Source of the DNA: Terriglobia bacterium
GTDB taxonomy: Bacteria; Acidobacteriota; Terriglobia; Acidiferrales; UBA7541
Length of the DNA stretch: 55,615 bases
NCBI GenBank assembly: GCA_020073375.1
Contig: JAIQFG010000021.1
Span: forward strand, 1-55,615
Direction: 5' to 3'
Below the pieces are notes generated by a model. It had not been told where the DNA came from, did not search any database, and worked only from the letters and a program-made list of their open reading frames with translations. Positions 18,224-26,413 of the stretch are shown in pieces (positions within the stretch are counted from its first letter, which is position 1; every line of letters starts with the position of its first letter). The position numbers were made by a program, and so were the translations under genes.

Positions 18224-19588
18224 ATGAACCTTACGGAATACATCGATTCCAAGCGCCAGGACCATTTGAACGATCTCTATGAGTTCTTGAAAATTCCGAG
18301 CGTCAGCGCGCAATCCGAGCACAAGCCGGACATCGAGCGCGCGGCGAAATGGGTGGCAAGCCGATTGAGCGCCGCGGGCCTGGAAAATGTCGAAATCGTG
18401 CCGACGAAAATGCATCCGCTGGTCTACGGGGAATCGCTGCACGTGCCGGGCAAGCCGACCATTTTGTTTTACGGCCACTATGACGTCCAGCCGGCCGAGC
18501 CGCTCGACTTGTGGACTTCGCCGGCGTTTGAGCCGACGATTCGCGGCGGGAATCTATTTGGGCGAGGCACGGCCGATGACAAGGGGCAGGTTCACATTCA
18601 CATCCGCGCGCTGGATGCGATTTTGAAAACGGCGGGGAAGCTGCCCATCAACCTGAAGGTGATGATCGAAGGGGAAGAAGAAGTGGGCAGCGTGAGCCTG
18701 TGGGAATTTGTGAACGCGAACAAGGCGAAGCTGAAGGCCGACGCGCTGGTGGTTTCCGACACCGGAATGCTGGCCGCGGGCGTGCCGTCGATCACCTACG
18801 GGCTGCGCGGGCTCAACTATTATCAGATCGAAATTACGGGACCGGCGCAGGATCTGCACTCGGGAATTTTCGGCGGCGCGGTGCCGAATCCGATCACGAT
18901 CCTGTGCGAGCTGGTCGCGAAATTGCACGACAAGAACATGCGCGTGGCCGTGCCGGGGTTTTACGACGACGTTGCGAAACCGTCGAAGGCCGAGCGCAAG
19001 GCGCTCAATTCGCTCCCGTGGAAGGCCTCCGCATTCCGCAAAACAGTGGGCGCCCCCGGCCTGAGCGGGGAAAAGGGAGCGACGATCATCGAGCAGCTGT
19101 GGACGCGGCCGACGCTGGAGCTGAACGGAATCTGGGGCGGGTACACGGGCGAGGGCGCGAAGACGGTGATCGCCTCGAAAGCCTACGCGAAATTTTCCAC
19201 GCGCCTGGTGCCGAACCAGAACCCGGAGAAAATCACCAAGGCCCTTGAGAGGCACATCCGTAAACTGCTGCCGAAGACGGTGAAGTTCAAGCTCGAACTG
19301 CTAAGCGGCGGAAAAGCTTGGGTCGCGCCGTATACGCACCCGTTTTTTGAGGTGGCGCATGACGCGCTGGAGAAGGGATTCGGCAAGCGCGCCGTATTCA
19401 TCCGCGAGGGCGGCTCGATTCCATTCGTCACGCAGATGCACGACACGTTCAAGGTCCCGTGCATTTTGATGGGGTTCGGATTGCCGGACGAAAACGCGCA
19501 CGCGCCGGACGAGCACATTTCGCTGGAAAATTATTTCGGCGGGATCAAGGCCGTGGCGCAGTTTTATGAGGGACTCGGGAAGTTGTAA
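18224..19588 (+). CDS. M20 family metallopeptidase (dipeptidase)
   Basis: A 454-residue protein; ATG at 18224 preceded by GAAGGAGC. The di-zinc site is complete: HYDVQP at 85-90, TADDKG near 118-121, EGEEEVG around 150, and later the C-terminal H. It belongs to the M20 dipeptidase/carnosinase-like group, with a lid (dimerisation) domain inserted between the two halves of the catalytic domain. It likely cleaves dipeptides in the cytoplasm, as no signal peptide is seen. Single-gene unit, convergent with the DUF169 gene. Confidence 0.9.
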   Translation: MNLTEYIDSKRQDHLNDLYEFLKIPSVSAQSEHKPDIERAAKWVASRLSAAGLENVEIVPTKMHPLVYGESLHVPGKPTILFYGHYDVQPAEPLDLWTSPAFEPTIRGGNLFGRGTADDKGQVHIHIRALDAILKTAGKLPINLKVMIEGEEEVGSVSLWEFVNANKAKLKADALVVSDTGMLAAGVPSITYGLRGLNYYQIEITGPAQDLHSGIFGGAVPNPITILCELVAKLHDKNMRVAVPGFYDDVAKPSKAERKALNSLPWKASAFRKTVGAPGLSGEKGATIIEQLWTRPTLELNGIWGGYTGEGAKTVIASKAYAKFSTRLVPNQNPEKITKALERHIRKLLPKTVKFKLELLSGGKAWVAPYTHPFFEVAHDALEKGFGKRAVFIREGGSIPFVTQMHDTFKVPCILMGFGLPDENAHAPDEHISLENYFGGIKAVAQFYEGLGKL

Positions 19589-19609
19589 GGGCTTTGCCGG
19601 GGCAGACTT

Positions 19610-19641
19610 AGGAGGCACAGGCTTCAGCCTGTGCCGCCTGA
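19610..19641. repeat. Single hairpin of type A at a convergent junction
   Basis: AGGAGGCACAGGCTTCAGCC plus its inverted partner (GTGCCGCCTGA) form one strong stem-loop. It lies 21 bp after the M20 stop and 14 bp before the DUF169 stop, a position suited to a bidirectional terminator. The inner 16 bp match the cores of the type A elements. Confidence 0.75.
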
Positions 19642-19654
19642 GTTGAAACTCCGA

Positions 19655-20365
19655 CTACATCGTCGACAGCGACGCCTGCTTGCCGCGCGCGTATTCTTCC
19701 AAAGCCGCATTCGCCGAGCCAATCACGGCCAACTGATCGGCAACCGCTGCCAGCTTCGCGCCCGGAACGACCACATACATTTCGTCCTCTCCCAGGCCGG
19801 TGTAGACGCGGTTGCCGATGCAGCCGAGGCTGGTTGCGGTGCCGTGCGCCAGGGCCGCGGGAAGCGCCATGCACGACGGGCGTCCCAACAATGGCAGCGA
19901 GCTCGCCACGCCAGCGCGGATCGATGCTTCGTTCAGCAGCATGGACGCGGAAGATTTGCAGGTGAACAGAACGACGCTGGGATCGACCGGCGCGTCGGCC
20001 AGCGGCGCGAACACCACGACGGCTGGTTCCTTGTCCAGGCGCGGAATCCCCGGCACTTCCTCGGGGCGAACGTAGCCCAGGTTGAACATCAGACCCAGCG
20101 TGGCCTCGGTTTCGTGCGCGCGCTCGGGCGGAAGCTGGATATTGTGCGTGTACGCTCCGACGGCGCAATTGAAGTGGTCGGCAGGCACGGTGTAAAACGT
20201 TTTTCCCGCGGAGGCCAAACGCCAGAAACTGCATCCGGCCGGTTCCGTGCCGGAAAATTTCGCTACGCCTGCGGGCGGAGAATCCAGAAATGAGATCGCC
20301 ACGGGACGCCGGCCCATCGACAGGCGCGCTGTGAATTGCTTTTCCAGTTCCTTCCAATTGGCCAT
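19655..20365 (-). CDS. DUF169 domain protein
   Basis: The ATG at 20365 with GGAGAG upstream gives 236 residues. The protein matches the DUF169 pattern: an N-terminal RRPVAISF segment, CSFW, then FNCAVGAYTHN with a conserved cysteine, a GYVRPEEVPGIP stretch and later a CMALPAA region. The family binds Fe-S or metals in some members and its role is unsettled. The conserved cysteines suggest metal or cofactor binding. It stands alone between a convergent and a divergent neighbour. Confidence 0.75.
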   Translation of the reverse strand: MANWKELEKQFTARLSMGRRPVAISFLDSPPAGVAKFSGTEPAGCSFWRLASAGKTFYTVPADHFNCAVGAYTHNIQLPPERAHETEATLGLMFNLGYVRPEEVPGIPRLDKEPAVVVFAPLADAPVDPSVVLFTCKSSASMLLNEASIRAGVASSLPLLGRPSCMALPAALAHGTATSLGCIGNRVYTGLGEDEMYVVVPGAKLAAVADQLAVIGSANAALEEYARGKQASLSTM

Positions 20366-20571
20366 GTGCTCTCCTCGCGCAAAAAAATGAATGCCAAGAA
20401 TAACACACCGCGGAAAGAAACTACGCGTGCGCAACGCCAAGGATCTTTCACGGCTGGCGCCGGGTTTGAATTCTTGTGCGCAATGTGCGGGCCGAATCAG
20501 CCGTGACCGCCTGTTTCGCTGTGGAGCACCTCTGAAAGCCGCATCAATTCTGGCTTTTTATATGTTTTTTC

Positions 20572-20600
20572 TTGCGTTGCGCGGACACACCCCGTATAGT
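20572..20600 (+). promoter_or_regulatory. Sigma-70-type promoter for the HU gene
   Basis: TTGCGT at 20572-20577, exactly 17 bp, then TATAGT at 20595-20600. The -10 box has five of six consensus bases. It lies 82 bp before the HU ATG and reads toward it. The rest of the 316-bp gap upstream (20366-20681) shows no other feature. Confidence 0.65.
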
Positions 20601-20681
20601 GCTCGCCGTGCGTGGGCTGCCCGCCTTGAAGCCGGCCGCCGCGCTTGCAACACTTAATTCTGAGGAGGAGAAGGAAACTAG

Positions 20682-20972
20682 ATGGCAAAACCAATGAGCA
20701 AGTCCAAGATCGTCGGGCACATGGCCGATAAGCTCGGGACATCGAAAAAGGTGGCTGCGCAGTTCTTCGAAGAACTGTTCAAGCTGGCGGTCAAGGAAGC
20801 CAAGGGCGGCGCGGGCAAGTTCGTGATTCCGGGGATCGGACGTGCGGTGAAGGCGCATCGCAAGGCGCGCATGGGCCGCAATCCGCAAACCGGCGAAGCG
20901 ATCAAGATCAAGGCGAAGACGGTTGTTCGTCTGCGTGCTGCAAAGGCCTTCAAAGACGCCATTCTCGGTTAA
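20682..20972 (+). CDS. HU family DNA-binding protein
   Basis: A 96-residue basic protein. It begins with the HU helix-turn-helix segment (KSKIVGHMADKLGTSKK), followed by FKLAVKEA, FVIPGIGRAVKAHRKARMGR and NPQTGE, the usual beta-arm stretch of HU/IHF proteins. It binds and bends DNA as a dimer. GAGGAGAAGG lies just upstream of the ATG. It is a single-gene unit with its own promoter (20572) and a terminator at 21132. It resembles HU more than IHF. Confidence 0.95.
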   Translation: MAKPMSKSKIVGHMADKLGTSKKVAAQFFEELFKLAVKEAKGGAGKFVIPGIGRAVKAHRKARMGRNPQTGEAIKIKAKTVVRLRAAKAFKDAILG

Positions 20973-21131
20973 TTCGCGGCTCGCGAAACAGATTTCTCGA
21001 GACAACGTGCGCGCTGGGTGTATCGCCGTGATCTTCGAACCGCTGTTGCGGCCATCGGATGCGCTGCGAACATAGGCGATTCACCCGGCACCGCTTTCAT
21101 CCTCAAGCCTAAATCTCGAATCCGCGGTATC

Positions 21132-21167
21132 AGCCCCCGGCTCCCGCCCTCCGGGGCTATCTTTTTT
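21132..21167 (+). terminator. Rho-independent terminator after HU
   Basis: AGCCCC and GGGGCT (with inner GG and CC pairs and one bulged base) form a stem around CTCCCGCCCT, followed by ATC and six T residues. It lies 160 bp after the HU stop. The rest of the gap from 20973 to 21289 contains a second small stem (GGGGCGAATGCCCC) and the promoter at 21222. Confidence 0.7.
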
Positions 21168-21221
21168 GCAGGATGCTCCCAAGCCGGGGCGAATGCCCCA
21201 AAACCAATTGCGAATCCCCCC

Positions 21222-21250
21222 TTGCACGGATTGCCGCGAGCCCCTATAAA
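21222..21250 (+). promoter_or_regulatory. Sigma-70-type promoter for the TPR-ClC operon
   Basis: TTGCAC at 21222-21227, exactly 17 bp, TATAAA at 21245-21250. Both boxes match the consensus closely. It reads into the GTG start at 21290, so the 5' leader would be about 35 nt. Confidence 0.7.
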
Positions 21251-21289
21251 ATTCCGCGGAACTTCTCCCGGCTGGGTTATCTTTGACTT

Positions 21290-22447
21290 GTGGCAAACGG
21301 CCTCTCACATATCGCATCACGATATTTACAACAGCGCGTCCTTCTGCTGAGCATGATCCCGCTAGGGCTCTTGTTCGCGTTGACCGTCGCGCTCGCGCGC
21401 TCCTACCATACGCGGGAGGACGCCCTGGTCCGCCAATGGTTTCAGGCGGGGAACCGGGATCTTTCCGCGGGACAGCCCCGCCAGGCCTTCGAGGATTTCC
21501 GGAATGCCCTCGCCTACGATCCGGAAAATCGGCTGGTACAGCTGCGGCTGGCCGAGGCCTTGCTTGCCGACGGCCAGCTCAGCGAAGCTCGCTCCTACCT
21601 GGTGACCCTATGGGAACGCGCGCCCGGATCCGGCGAAGTGAATTCCGACCTCGCGCACGTCTCGGTGCGGATAGGAGATGGGGATGACGCCGCGCGATAT
21701 TTTCAAGCGGCGATTTACGGCAGCTGGGAAACCGATCCCGCGCGGCAACGCAGAAACGTGCGCTTGGAATTGTGCGAATTTCTGCTCGCCCGCAATCGCA
21801 CCGAGGACGCGCAGGCCGAACTGGCGGCGCTAGCCGCGGACATCCCCCCAGGCGACGCAGGCTTACTGGAAAAGACCGGGCGGCTATTGCTCCAGGCCGG
21901 GCGGCCCGCCAGGGCTCTTGCCGAATTCGAAGCCGAACTGCGCATCAACCCGCGGCAAGGACAGTGGCTTGAAGACGCGGGCAATGCGGCGATGGCGGCC
22001 GGGGATTACGCAAAAGCGGAGACATATCTTGCCCGGGCCGTCCGTGAGCATTCTTCCGAGCAGGCCGAGCAGCTTCTCGCAACGGCGCGCGACGTCATGA
22101 GCGGCGATCCATTCCAGCCGGGGCTAAGTGATCAAGAACAGGCGCGCCGGACGTCACGCGCTTTCAATCAGGGGCAGGTGCGGCTTCAAAAATGCGCCGG
22201 CGGCGACGCGGCGCCCGCCTACCCCGGGCAATCTCTTACCGATCTGCAAAGCCTGAACCGCGACGCCCAGGGGCTGAGGGAACGCGCGACGCTGCGTTTG
22301 CTGACCAGGGATCCGGAATTACGGAAGGAAGCCATGCAACTCGTTTTTCGAATTGAAACGGCCACGGCCAATTCTTGCGGTCAACCATCGGGCATGGACC
22401 GCGCACTGCTCCTGATCGGCCAGCGGCACGAAGGCAACATTCCGTGA
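21290..22447 (+). CDS. Membrane-anchored TPR protein
   Basis: A 385-residue protein with GTG start at 21290. One N-terminal membrane helix (about 19-35) is followed by TPR-like repeats from about 45 to 260, with recurring helical AL-type pairs (for example AFEDFRNALAYDPEN and ALAEFEAELRINPRQ). The periplasmic or cytoplasmic side is not decided by the sequence. The stop overlaps the GTG of the ClC gene (GTGA at 22444-22447), which indicates translational coupling. A role as a scaffold for the channel is a guess; the TPRs suggest protein-protein contacts. Confidence 0.82.
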   Translation: MANGLSHIASRYLQQRVLLLSMIPLGLLFALTVALARSYHTREDALVRQWFQAGNRDLSAGQPRQAFEDFRNALAYDPENRLVQLRLAEALLADGQLSEARSYLVTLWERAPGSGEVNSDLAHVSVRIGDGDDAARYFQAAIYGSWETDPARQRRNVRLELCEFLLARNRTEDAQAELAALAADIPPGDAGLLEKTGRLLLQAGRPARALAEFEAELRINPRQGQWLEDAGNAAMAAGDYAKAETYLARAVREHSSEQAEQLLATARDVMSGDPFQPGLSDQEQARRTSRAFNQGQVRLQKCAGGDAAPAYPGQSLTDLQSLNRDAQGLRERATLRLLTRDPELRKEAMQLVFRIETATANSCGQPSGMDRALLLIGQRHEGNIP

Positions 22448-24225
22448 GCGAGCCGAACGCACCCATCGGAGAATCGCAAGTCCCGGGGCCAACCGCCGCG
22501 CCTTCCCCGCCGGCGGAGAACGAAATCACGGGCAACTGGCTGACCGGGAGGCCGCGATCCTTCACGCTTTCCGAAGGGAACCTGTTCCTGTTGCTCGCGG
22601 TCATCATCGGCCTGTTTTCCGGAATGGCCGTGGTTTGTTTCCGCATCACCATCGAATGGGTTCGCCTGGCGCTTCTGGGTTCGGCGCTTGCGCCGTCGCA
22701 CATCCGCGTGTTGCTGGTGCCGGCGGGAGCGGGTCTGGTGGTGGCTTTTCTGGTCCAACGATTTTTCCGCGCTGCCCGCAGCAGCGGCGTGAACCAAACG
22801 AAAGCTGCGGTCTATGTGTTCGATGGCCACGTCCCGTTTCGGACGGTCATTGGCAAATTCGTGACCTGCTCGCTGGCGATTGGCAGCGGTCAATCGCTGG
22901 GACCCGAGGATCCTTCGTTGCAGATGGGCGCGGGGATCGCGTCCACTTTGGGAAGGCGGCTAAAGCTGTCGCGGGACAAACTGAGGTTGCTGGCGCCGGT
23001 AGGTGCGGCGGCGGGACTTGCTGCGGCGTTCAATGCGCCGATTTCAGCCGTGCTTTTTGTAATCGAGGAAGTGATCGGCACGTGGAGCGCGAGTGCGCTC
23101 GGTGCCATCGTACTGGCCGCGGTTTCCAGCGCGGTGGTGATGCGGTCGTTTCTTGGCAGCGAACCGATGTTCCGCGTGCCGGCATACACCCTGGCGCATC
23201 CCGCCGAACTGCTTTCCTACGCGGTGCTGGGCGTGGTGGGCGGGTTTCTCTCACTGGCATTCACGAAAATCATCGTTTTTTTCCGGCCCCGGCTGCGGGG
23301 TTTGCCGGAATGGACGCACTATTTCCAGCCGGCCGCCGCCGGATTGCTCATCGGGTTTGTGGGCTTGCGGGTTCCGCAGTCGATGGGCGCGGGGTATTCC
23401 TTCATCGACCAAGCGCTGCACAGCCAGTACACCTGGGAAATCCTCGCGGTACTGGGATTCGCGAAGATCTTGACCACCAGCTTGTCGTTTGTCAGCGGCA
23501 CGCCCGGAGGAATGTTCGCGCCGACGCTGTTTATCGGAGCGATGATCGGCGGCTCGATCGGCGGCCTCGAGCATCACTTCTTTCCGCAAATCAACGCTTC
23601 GGTGGGGCCGTTTGCGCTGGTGGGCATGGGAACGTTCTTTGCCGGATTTTTGCGCGTGCCGATCACTTCGGTGTTCATGGTGCTGGAAACGACGGGAAAT
23701 TATTCCATCGTTCTGCCGGTCATGATTTCCAATACGATCGCGTATCTGATATCGAGGAAATATCAGGACGTCGCGCTGTTCGACCTGCTGGCCAGGCAGG
23801 ACGATCTGGAATTGCCCTCGATGGAGGAGCAACGCGAGCAAGTTGTGCTTCGCGTCGAGGACGCCATGCGCAAGCCTGATGTTGCCTCACTGCAGGCTGG
23901 CGACACGCTTGCGCGCGCCCTGGAAATCGCGGAAACCTCGCCTGAAGAAATCCTGTTGGTCCGGTTTCCGACGGGCCGCTGGGCAAGCATTTCGCGAAAA
24001 GAACTGAGCGCGAAAGCCGGGGAATTGCCGAACAGCACGCTGCTCCGCGAAATACTCTCGACCGGCCGCTTGCCGGTGCTGCATCCCGACCAGAGGCTGG
24101 ACGACGTCTTGCGATACATCCAGGGCCACGAAGTTCTCCCGGTGGTCAGCCGCGCGGGTTCTCGCATGTTGGAGGGAGTGCTGAGCCTGCCGGATGTTTT
24201 GGCTGCGTATCAAAAATCGACTTGA
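22444..24225 (+). CDS. ClC-family chloride channel/transporter with CBS domains
   Basis: The GTG at 22444 overlaps the stop of the TPR gene; the product is about 593 residues. GSGQSLGPEDP (147-157) is the ion-binding loop; E155 sits where the gating glutamate lies. GTPGGMFAP near 351-359 is the second selectivity motif. About ten to twelve membrane helices precede a cytoplasmic tail (460-593) with a CBS-like pair. The tail would sense nucleotides or ionic strength. The presence of the gating glutamate fits both channels and H+/Cl- antiporters. Translation is coupled to the TPR protein. Confidence 0.9.
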   Translation: MSEPNAPIGESQVPGPTAAPSPPAENEITGNWLTGRPRSFTLSEGNLFLLLAVIIGLFSGMAVVCFRITIEWVRLALLGSALAPSHIRVLLVPAGAGLVVAFLVQRFFRAARSSGVNQTKAAVYVFDGHVPFRTVIGKFVTCSLAIGSGQSLGPEDPSLQMGAGIASTLGRRLKLSRDKLRLLAPVGAAAGLAAAFNAPISAVLFVIEEVIGTWSASALGAIVLAAVSSAVVMRSFLGSEPMFRVPAYTLAHPAELLSYAVLGVVGGFLSLAFTKIIVFFRPRLRGLPEWTHYFQPAAAGLLIGFVGLRVPQSMGAGYSFIDQALHSQYTWEILAVLGFAKILTTSLSFVSGTPGGMFAPTLFIGAMIGGSIGGLEHHFFPQINASVGPFALVGMGTFFAGFLRVPITSVFMVLETTGNYSIVLPVMISNTIAYLISRKYQDVALFDLLARQDDLELPSMEEQREQVVLRVEDAMRKPDVASLQAGDTLARALEIAETSPEEILLVRFPTGRWASISRKELSAKAGELPNSTLLREILSTGRLPVLHPDQRLDDVLRYIQGHEVLPVVSRAGSRMLEGVLSLPDVLAAYQKST

Positions 24226-24316
24226 GTTTCGGATCTCTTCGCGAACTTGCTGGATTGCGCGCTGCCGCTGCTGGCCCACGGCCCCCGGCGAATGGCATAA
24301 TGGCCGCGGACACCTG

Positions 24317-25681
24317 ATGCCTTCCACCCCTCAAGCTTCCGGCCTGCTGACCGACCTGTATGAACTGACCATGGCGGCGGGCTACCTGGAAACGGGGTTC
24401 GACGCACGCGCGACCTTTGAATTGTTTGTGCGCTCCCTCCCTGCGCGTAGAAATTATCTGGTTGCCGCCGGCCTCGATCAGGCGCTGGATTTCCTGGAGG
24501 GAGTGCGCTTTTCGGCGGAGGAGATCGCGTATTTGCGCACGCTGCCGGTTTTTCAGGCGATCGGCGACAATTTTTTTGAATACCTGGCGAAGTTCCGGTT
24601 CTCGGGCGACGTCTGGGCCATCCCGGAGGGCGCCGTTTTTTTTCCGGGGGAGCCGATCCTGCGCGTCACCGCGCCGATCATCGAGGCGCAAGTCGTGGAA
24701 ACGTCCTTGCTCGCCGCCATTAATTTTCAGACCATGATTGCCAGCAAAGCCGCGCGCGTGACGCAGGCCGCGGCCGGAAAAAACGTGATCGAATTCGGCA
24801 CTCGCCGCGCCCACGGAACCGAAGCGGGAGTGCTGGCCGCGCGCGCGGCAATGATCGGTGGCTGTCTGGGCACCTCCAATGTCGCCGCCGGCATGCAATT
24901 CGGAATTCACGTCTACGGCACGCAGGCGCATTCCTGGATCATGGCTCACGAGGACGAGGGCGAAGCGTTTCGCAAGTTCCTCGAAGTTTTTCCCGATCAG
25001 GCCGTTCTCCTGGTGGACACTTACGACGTTCGCGCAGCGGTGGATAAAATTATTGCCCTGGGTCGCAAGCCCAGGGGGATTCGTCTCGATAGCGGAGATT
25101 TCGCCGCCGACAGTAAATGGGCCCGCAAACGGCTGGACCAGTCGGGCTGGCAAAGCGTGATCATTTTCGCTTCGGGCGATCTGGAGGAAGAGCGCATCGC
25201 CCAGTTGTTGGCCGAAGGCGCGCCCATCGACGGATTCGGCGTGGGGACGGCGCTGGTGAACTCGATCGATTCACCCTCGCTAGGTGTGATTTACAAGCTC
25301 GTGGAAATCGAATACCACGGGGCGGTGCGTTCAGCGGCAAAATTCAGCACAGAAAAAGTCACCTATCCGGGCAGGAAACAAGTCTATCGATTTCACCGGC
25401 CCGGCGGCCAATTCGAGAGCGATATCATCGGCCTTGAGGATGAGCAGTTTCCGAATGCGGAGAAATTGCTTCAGCCCGTTATGACGGGCGGCAAACGGTG
25501 CGTGGCGCGCACGAATCTATTTGAGGCGCGCGAACGCTGCCGCAAACAGGTATCGCAGCTGTCGGAGCGATTGCGTAGTTTAACCACCGAACCGGATTCG
25601 AGCCCGGTTTCGCACAGCGAAAAACTCGAAAATTTGCTGAGCGATGCGCGGCGCCGCTTGCGGGCTGCGGCGCGGACTTAG
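24317..25681 (+). CDS. pncB: Nicotinate phosphoribosyltransferase
   Basis: A 454-residue protein. The ATG at 24317 starts directly with LLTDLYELTMAAGYLE, which is the family's conserved N-terminus. The FGTRRAHGTEAG stretch (about 160-170) has the histidine that is phosphorylated in family members, and SGDFAADS and FGVGTAL segments match the phosphoribosyl-binding region. It joins nicotinate and PRPP to give nicotinate mononucleotide in NAD salvage. The next gene on the same strand encodes a nicotinamidase-like hydrolase, so the pair can convert nicotinamide to NAMN. Confidence 0.94.
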   Translation: MPSTPQASGLLTDLYELTMAAGYLETGFDARATFELFVRSLPARRNYLVAAGLDQALDFLEGVRFSAEEIAYLRTLPVFQAIGDNFFEYLAKFRFSGDVWAIPEGAVFFPGEPILRVTAPIIEAQVVETSLLAAINFQTMIASKAARVTQAAAGKNVIEFGTRRAHGTEAGVLAARAAMIGGCLGTSNVAAGMQFGIHVYGTQAHSWIMAHEDEGEAFRKFLEVFPDQAVLLVDTYDVRAAVDKIIALGRKPRGIRLDSGDFAADSKWARKRLDQSGWQSVIIFASGDLEEERIAQLLAEGAPIDGFGVGTALVNSIDSPSLGVIYKLVEIEYHGAVRSAAKFSTEKVTYPGRKQVYRFHRPGGQFESDIIGLEDEQFPNAEKLLQPVMTGGKRCVARTNLFEARERCRKQVSQLSERLRSLTTEPDSSPVSHSEKLENLLSDARRRLRAAART

Positions 25682-25752
25682 TGGCACAGGCTTCAGCCTT
25701 TGGGGTTGAGGCCGCGTTGAACGAAAACCGACAGGCTGAAGCCTGTCCTACT
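25682..25752. repeat. GTAG/CTAC-type hairpin element, core type A (hybrid ends)
   Basis: The left arm starts GTGGCACAGGCTTCAGCC, the right arm ends GACAGGCTGAAGCCTGTCCTAC, so left and right ends are not identical. The element separates pncB from the nicotinamidase-like gene on the same strand. Confidence 0.8.
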
Positions 25753-25763
25753 GGGAGCGCTTC

Positions 25764-26408
25764 ATGGTTTCGCGGTCGGTGATTTTCTGGGACGTCGATA
25801 CGCAGGCGGATTTCATGCTGCTGGGCGGAAACCTATACGTTCCCGGAGCAGAGAAGATCATCTCGAACCTGAAGCGGCTGACCGATGCGGGCCGCCAGGG
25901 GCGCGTTTTGATCGTTGGCGATGCGTGCTTGCACCCTCCCGACGATCCCGAATTCAAACAGTTTCCGCCGCACTGCGTGCGCGGCACGGCCGGCGCGAAG
26001 ATTATCCCCGAAACGCTCGCGGATCGCGTCTGCACGATCCCCAACGAAGCGGGCGCCGTCGTTCCCTCGGACCTCTCGAAGTACCAGCAGGTGATCCTGG
26101 AAAAGCAGACCCTCAACGTTTTTGACAATCCTCATGCGGAAACCGTGCTGGAGCGCGCGCTCCAGTTTACCGACGCGGACGCGGAGATTTTCATTTTTGG
26201 CGTGGTGACCGAATATTGCGTGCGCTTGGCGGCGATGGGATTGCTTGAGCGAGGGCGTCGCGTGGCTCTGGTGAGCGATGCCATCGAGACGCTGCAGGCG
26301 GAAGAGGGAGCGAAAACCATCGCGGAATTGACCGCGCTCGGAGTGCGGCTGGTCACTACCGATCAGGCGCTCGCCGCGCTCGACCGGTCGCTTTCACACT
26401 CCGCCTAG
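25764..26408 (+). CDS. Nicotinamidase-like isochorismatase-family hydrolase
   Basis: A 214-residue protein; ATG at 25764 with GGGAG upstream. The cysteine-hydrolase triad is visible: D12 (VDTQADF), K114 (LEKQTLNVF) and C152 (TEYCVRLAA). FPPHCVRGTAGAK near 68-79 matches the nicotinamidase metal-binding/cis-peptide region. It would hydrolyse nicotinamide to nicotinate, feeding the pncB product directly upstream. Some isochorismatase relatives act on other amides, so the name is probable rather than certain. It ends five bases from the stop of the convergent TMTC-like gene. Confidence 0.85.
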   Translation: MVSRSVIFWDVDTQADFMLLGGNLYVPGAEKIISNLKRLTDAGRQGRVLIVGDACLHPPDDPEFKQFPPHCVRGTAGAKIIPETLADRVCTIPNEAGAVVPSDLSKYQQVILEKQTLNVFDNPHAETVLERALQFTDADAEIFIFGVVTEYCVRLAAMGLLERGRRVALVSDAIETLQAEEGAKTIAELTALGVRLVTTDQALAALDRSLSHSA

Positions 26409-26413
26409 ATTTT

